NCBI GenBank assembly: GCA_937880065.1
Contig: CALFMA010000412.1
Location: 1 to 7,744 of the forward strand
Direction: 5' to 3'
DNA length: 7,744 bases
Source of the DNA: an uncultured Ruminococcus sp.
Lineage (GTDB): Bacteria; Bacillota_A; Clostridia; Oscillospirales; Ruminococcaceae
Position 1 is the first letter of the stretch. Each line of letters starts with the position of its first letter. Shown here piece by piece: positions 5,621 through 7,744 of this stretch. A model generated the notes under the pieces. The model saw nothing but the letters and a program-made list of their open reading frames with translations. It was not told where the DNA came from and searched no databases. The translations under genes were made by a program, and so were the position numbers.

Positions 5621-7744
5621 TTATACATTCACCGCATTCCTCGTAAGTCTGTAAATCTCCAGCCGTGACAGTGCTTTCGGACTATTATTAGTCTGATTCA
5701 CCGTCCGGCTGTTGTCGTTGTTGTAGTAATTATTCACCACGGACGCACCTCCAGTACCGCTCACAACAGCGACAGACGCCCCATCAAGCCGACAGCTCAG
5801 ATCCGACTGCATCGTCAGTTTCATCGTTTCGGCAACACCTGAAACCGCCTTTTCCACGTACTTTTTGCTTTTGTTGATGCCGTCCGCAAGCCCACGCATG
5901 AAGTCCGGCATCCAGCTTTCGTAGTCGGTCAGCGGGCCTTTGTCCGGCACGGAGAAGTGCAGAAACTCACGAATCGTATCAGCAACACCAGTCACACAGT
6001 CTGTCAGCTTGCCGATCATGCTCTTGATGCCGTCAATGATGCCGCTGATAATGTCCGCACCCCAACTCCAAGCGTCGGAGGCAAGACCCTTCACAAAGTC
6101 CACAGCGGTATTGAAACCGTCCTTCACGGTCGTGACAATGCCGCTGATTTTCTCTGAAACGGCAGACTTGATATTCTCCCAGACGCTCGAAACCGTGGTC
6201 TTAATCTTTTCAAGTACATTGGAAATAGTTGTAGATATACTGTTCCATGCAGTTGAAACTTTGCTTTTGATAGTTTCAAGTATATCTGAAATTGATGATT
6301 TTATGCCGTTCCAGATACTTGATATAGTTCCCGAAATTGCAGTCAGCACCGTGTTGATAACAGTTTTAATTCCATTCCAGATGGTATCAAATGTGCTTTT
6401 GATGCCCTCCAGAAGCGGAGAGAGGAACGAAACAATGCCATTCCAGATTGCTGAAATTTTCTCCGAAATCCAGTCCATCGCCATGCCGATGAGAATCTGA
6501 ATCGCTTGAAAAATAGTTTCAAACAGATAACGGAACGCCTCCAGCAGCGGAGCGAGAAAATTGTAAATTTCGGTAAAAATGCCTGTTATGAAGTCCTTGA
6601 CCGAAGTAAAAATTGTCGTTGCAATCGTCTGGATTGCTGTAATAATATTTGTGAATGTGGTGTAAATCGCCGTCCACGTATTCACAAAGAAATCACGGAT
6701 GCCCGTTACAATGCCTGTGAAGAACGTGGAAATCGAAGACCAGATGCCCACAAAGAAATCCTTGACTGCTGTCCATGCACCGTTCCATGACGTGCCGAAC
6801 CAGCCGAGAACCACATCCGCCACATTTTTGATGACGTTGAGGATATTCTGGAAAGTGGACACCAGCAGATTCCAGATGGAAATGAAGATACCCTTGACAC
6901 CGTTCCACATCTGCTCCCAGTCACCCGTGAACAGCCCCACGAAAATATCCAGCACACCGAGAATGACACCCGATGCGGCAGAGAGGATATTGGCGATATT
7001 TGTAAACATTCCCTCGAACATGGGAGCAAGCACAGAGCAGAGAGCATCCCATGTGGCTTTCAGCATTTCGGTGAAATTCTCAAAATCGAAGCCCAGCTCA
7101 TTGACCCTTGAAACGATGCCGTCCGCAAGTCCCGAAAATGTTTCTTTAATCTGATTCCAGATGCCGATGATGCTGTTCTTGAATTCATCATTCGTGTTCC
7201 ACAGATGCACAAATGCCGCCACGAGAGCCGCAATCGCCGCAACCACGGCGAGAATCGTGCCGAGGGAAACGCCCAATGCACCCGTCACAGCTGCAACACC
7301 GCCCTTGACAGCGGCAATGGCGGCAGGTGCTTTCGACACGAGCGTCATGATACTGCCCACGCCCGAAATCGTCTTGCCGATGACAATCAGCAGAGGACCC
7401 AATGCCGCTGCAATGAGGGCGATTTTGACAATGGTTTCTTTTGTCTGGGGGTCAAGCTGATTGAGCTTATCCACCAGTCCCTGAATATGGGAAACGATGG
7501 AACGGATGGTCGGCATGATAATATCCGAGAATGAAATCGCCAGTTCTTCAAGCTGTGATTTCAGAATGGTCAGCTGTCCCGTGAGGTTGTCCTGCATGGT
7601 TTCCGCCGTGGCAAGGGATGTGCCGTCACAGGACGAAATCGCACCCTGTAACTTGTCAATATCTGATGGTGCAGCGTTCATGAGAGCAAGAAATCCCGAC
7701 ATTGCGTTCTTTCCAACCAGAGCCTGCGCCGCCGATGCTTGTTC
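5621..7744 (-). CDS. Tail tape measure protein (partial, N-terminus off the right edge)
   Basis: The frame is open to the window edge, so 707 C-terminal residues are seen and the ATG at 7702 is internal, not the start. The protein sets tail length, is packed in the tail tube and leaves it at injection. Counting from the edge codon (7744), residues 1-85 contain GKNAMSGFLALMNAAPSDID and DNLTGQLTILKSQLEELAIS, the signature end of the phage tail tape measure (PhageMin_Tail) domain. Two strongly hydrophobic segments follow, about 105-124 (IVKIALIAAALGPLLIVIGK) and 162-182 (GTILAVVAAIAALVAAFVHL), candidate membrane-penetrating parts. Residues 269-544 are a Trp/Phe-rich helical region in strict 11-residue register. 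Residues 594-634 (LHFSVPDKGPLTDYESWMPD, then MRGLADGI) are the conserved C-terminal module, and an Asn-rich tail (VVNNYYNNDN) precedes the end. No peptidase or transglycosylase motif was seen in this part. Its gene ends 27 nt from the convergent lipoprotein stop. Confidence 0.92.
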   Translation of the reverse strand, partial: EQASAAQALVGKNAMSGFLALMNAAPSDIDKLQGAISSCDGTSLATAETMQDNLTGQLTILKSQLEELAISFSDIIMPTIRSIVSHIQGLVDKLNQLDPQTKETIVKIALIAAALGPLLIVIGKTISGVGSIMTLVSKAPAAIAAVKGGVAAVTGALGVSLGTILAVVAAIAALVAAFVHLWNTNDEFKNSIIGIWNQIKETFSGLADGIVSRVNELGFDFENFTEMLKATWDALCSVLAPMFEGMFTNIANILSAASGVILGVLDIFVGLFTGDWEQMWNGVKGIFISIWNLLVSTFQNILNVIKNVADVVLGWFGTSWNGAWTAVKDFFVGIWSSISTFFTGIVTGIRDFFVNTWTAIYTTFTNIITAIQTIATTIFTSVKDFITGIFTEIYNFLAPLLEAFRYLFETIFQAIQILIGMAMDWISEKISAIWNGIVSFLSPLLEGIKSTFDTIWNGIKTVINTVLTAISGTISSIWNGIKSSISDILETIKSKVSTAWNSISTTISNVLEKIKTTVSSVWENIKSAVSEKISGIVTTVKDGFNTAVDFVKGLASDAWSWGADIISGIIDGIKSMIGKLTDCVTGVADTIREFLHFSVPDKGPLTDYESWMPDFMRGLADGINKSKKYVEKAVSGVAETMKLTMQSDLSCRLDGASVAVVSGTGGASVVNNYYNNDNSRTVNQTNNSPKALSRLEIYRLTRNAVNV
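6113..6940 (-). repeat. Tape measure 11-residue (hendecad) Trp/Phe repeat region
   Basis: Counting from the edge codon, Trp or Phe falls at residues 280, 291, 324, 335, 357, 379, 390, 412, 434, 456, 478, 500, 522 and 544, all separated by multiples of 11. Every intermediate 11-residue position (269, 302, 313, 346, 368, 401, 423, 445, 467, 489, 511, 533) is Leu, Ile, Val or Met. From 434 to 522 Trp recurs exactly every 22 residues (66 bp), mostly as I-W-N-G-I-K-like units. Hendecad Trp/Phe repeats are known from tape measure proteins. They fit a long helical rod with one residue face every three turns. Confidence 0.9.
6201..6300. other. AT-rich patch with 66-bp-spaced repeat inside the tape measure gene
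   Basis: Hand counting gives 28% GC over these 100 bases, against 55% at 6061-6120 and 57% at 6901-6960 in the same gene. Within it, 6209-6228 and 6275-6294 agree at 16 of 20 bases at an offset of exactly 66 bp, the length of one 22-residue protein unit. This points to unit duplication or import of repeat units by recombination. Confidence 0.7.

Noticed and set aside
5940..6500. Plus-strand open frame of 186 residues antisense to the tape measure gene
   Set aside because: Its repetitive Met/Pro/Ser/Val-rich translation mirrors the 66-bp repeats of the tape measure gene; no RBS or promoter, so a shadow frame.
1..7744. Retron, diversity-generating retroelement, CRISPR, toxin-antitoxin or other known defence modules
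   Set aside because: No reverse transcriptase, template/variable repeat pair, spaced direct repeats or paired small genes were seen on either strand. The variable-looking tip proteins alone do not support a diversity-generating system.

Overview
The window is a piece of the tail module of a long-tailed (siphovirus-type) phage or prophage. The likely host is a low-to-mid GC Firmicute, most plausibly a gut or rumen clostridium of the Ruminococcus type. This rests on family-level resemblance (clostridial-style Dit and Gp37-like hub proteins, a BspA-type leucine-rich repeat tail protein, a small Ser/Thr/Glu-linker lipoprotein), on strong GGAGG-type ribosome binding sites and on the standard genetic code. 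It is inference, since no database search was possible. No rRNA, tRNA, CRISPR array, IS element, integrase or attachment site was seen.

Layout. The tail genes all lie on the minus strand and run from the right edge to the left. They are: the C-terminal 707 residues of the tape measure protein (7744-5621, 5' end outside the window); the distal tail protein Dit (4922-4047, TTG start); a Gp37-like tail-tip hub protein (4045-2927); a tail-tip adaptor fused to a BspA-type leucine-rich repeat domain (2922-1585); a BppU-like baseplate or fibre protein with collagen-like and HxH repeats (1588-566); and a further tail protein cut by the left edge (569-1). From Dit leftwards the genes are packed with gaps of 1 and 4 nt and then two ATGA stop/start overlaps, so they look like one translationally coupled run. 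In assembly order this is tape, then distal ring, hub, adaptor and receptor-contacting parts.

The exception is a plus-strand lipoprotein gene (5003-5593) between the tape measure and dit genes. It has its own near-consensus extended -10 promoter (4941-4970), a good RBS and a much lower GC content than its neighbours. It is a textbook moron: a cargo gene that can be expressed from a silent prophage. A small surface lipoprotein encoded by a prophage suggests superinfection exclusion or another change to the host envelope, and this is the best candidate here for an undescribed function.

Other notable structure: an unbroken 11-residue aromatic/aliphatic register over 276 residues of the tape measure protein, with a sharply AT-rich and probably recently duplicated or exchanged patch inside it; and a modular receptor-binding tip built of leucine-rich, collagen-like and His-x-His repeats. 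No lytic domain is visible in the hub or in the visible part of the tape measure protein.
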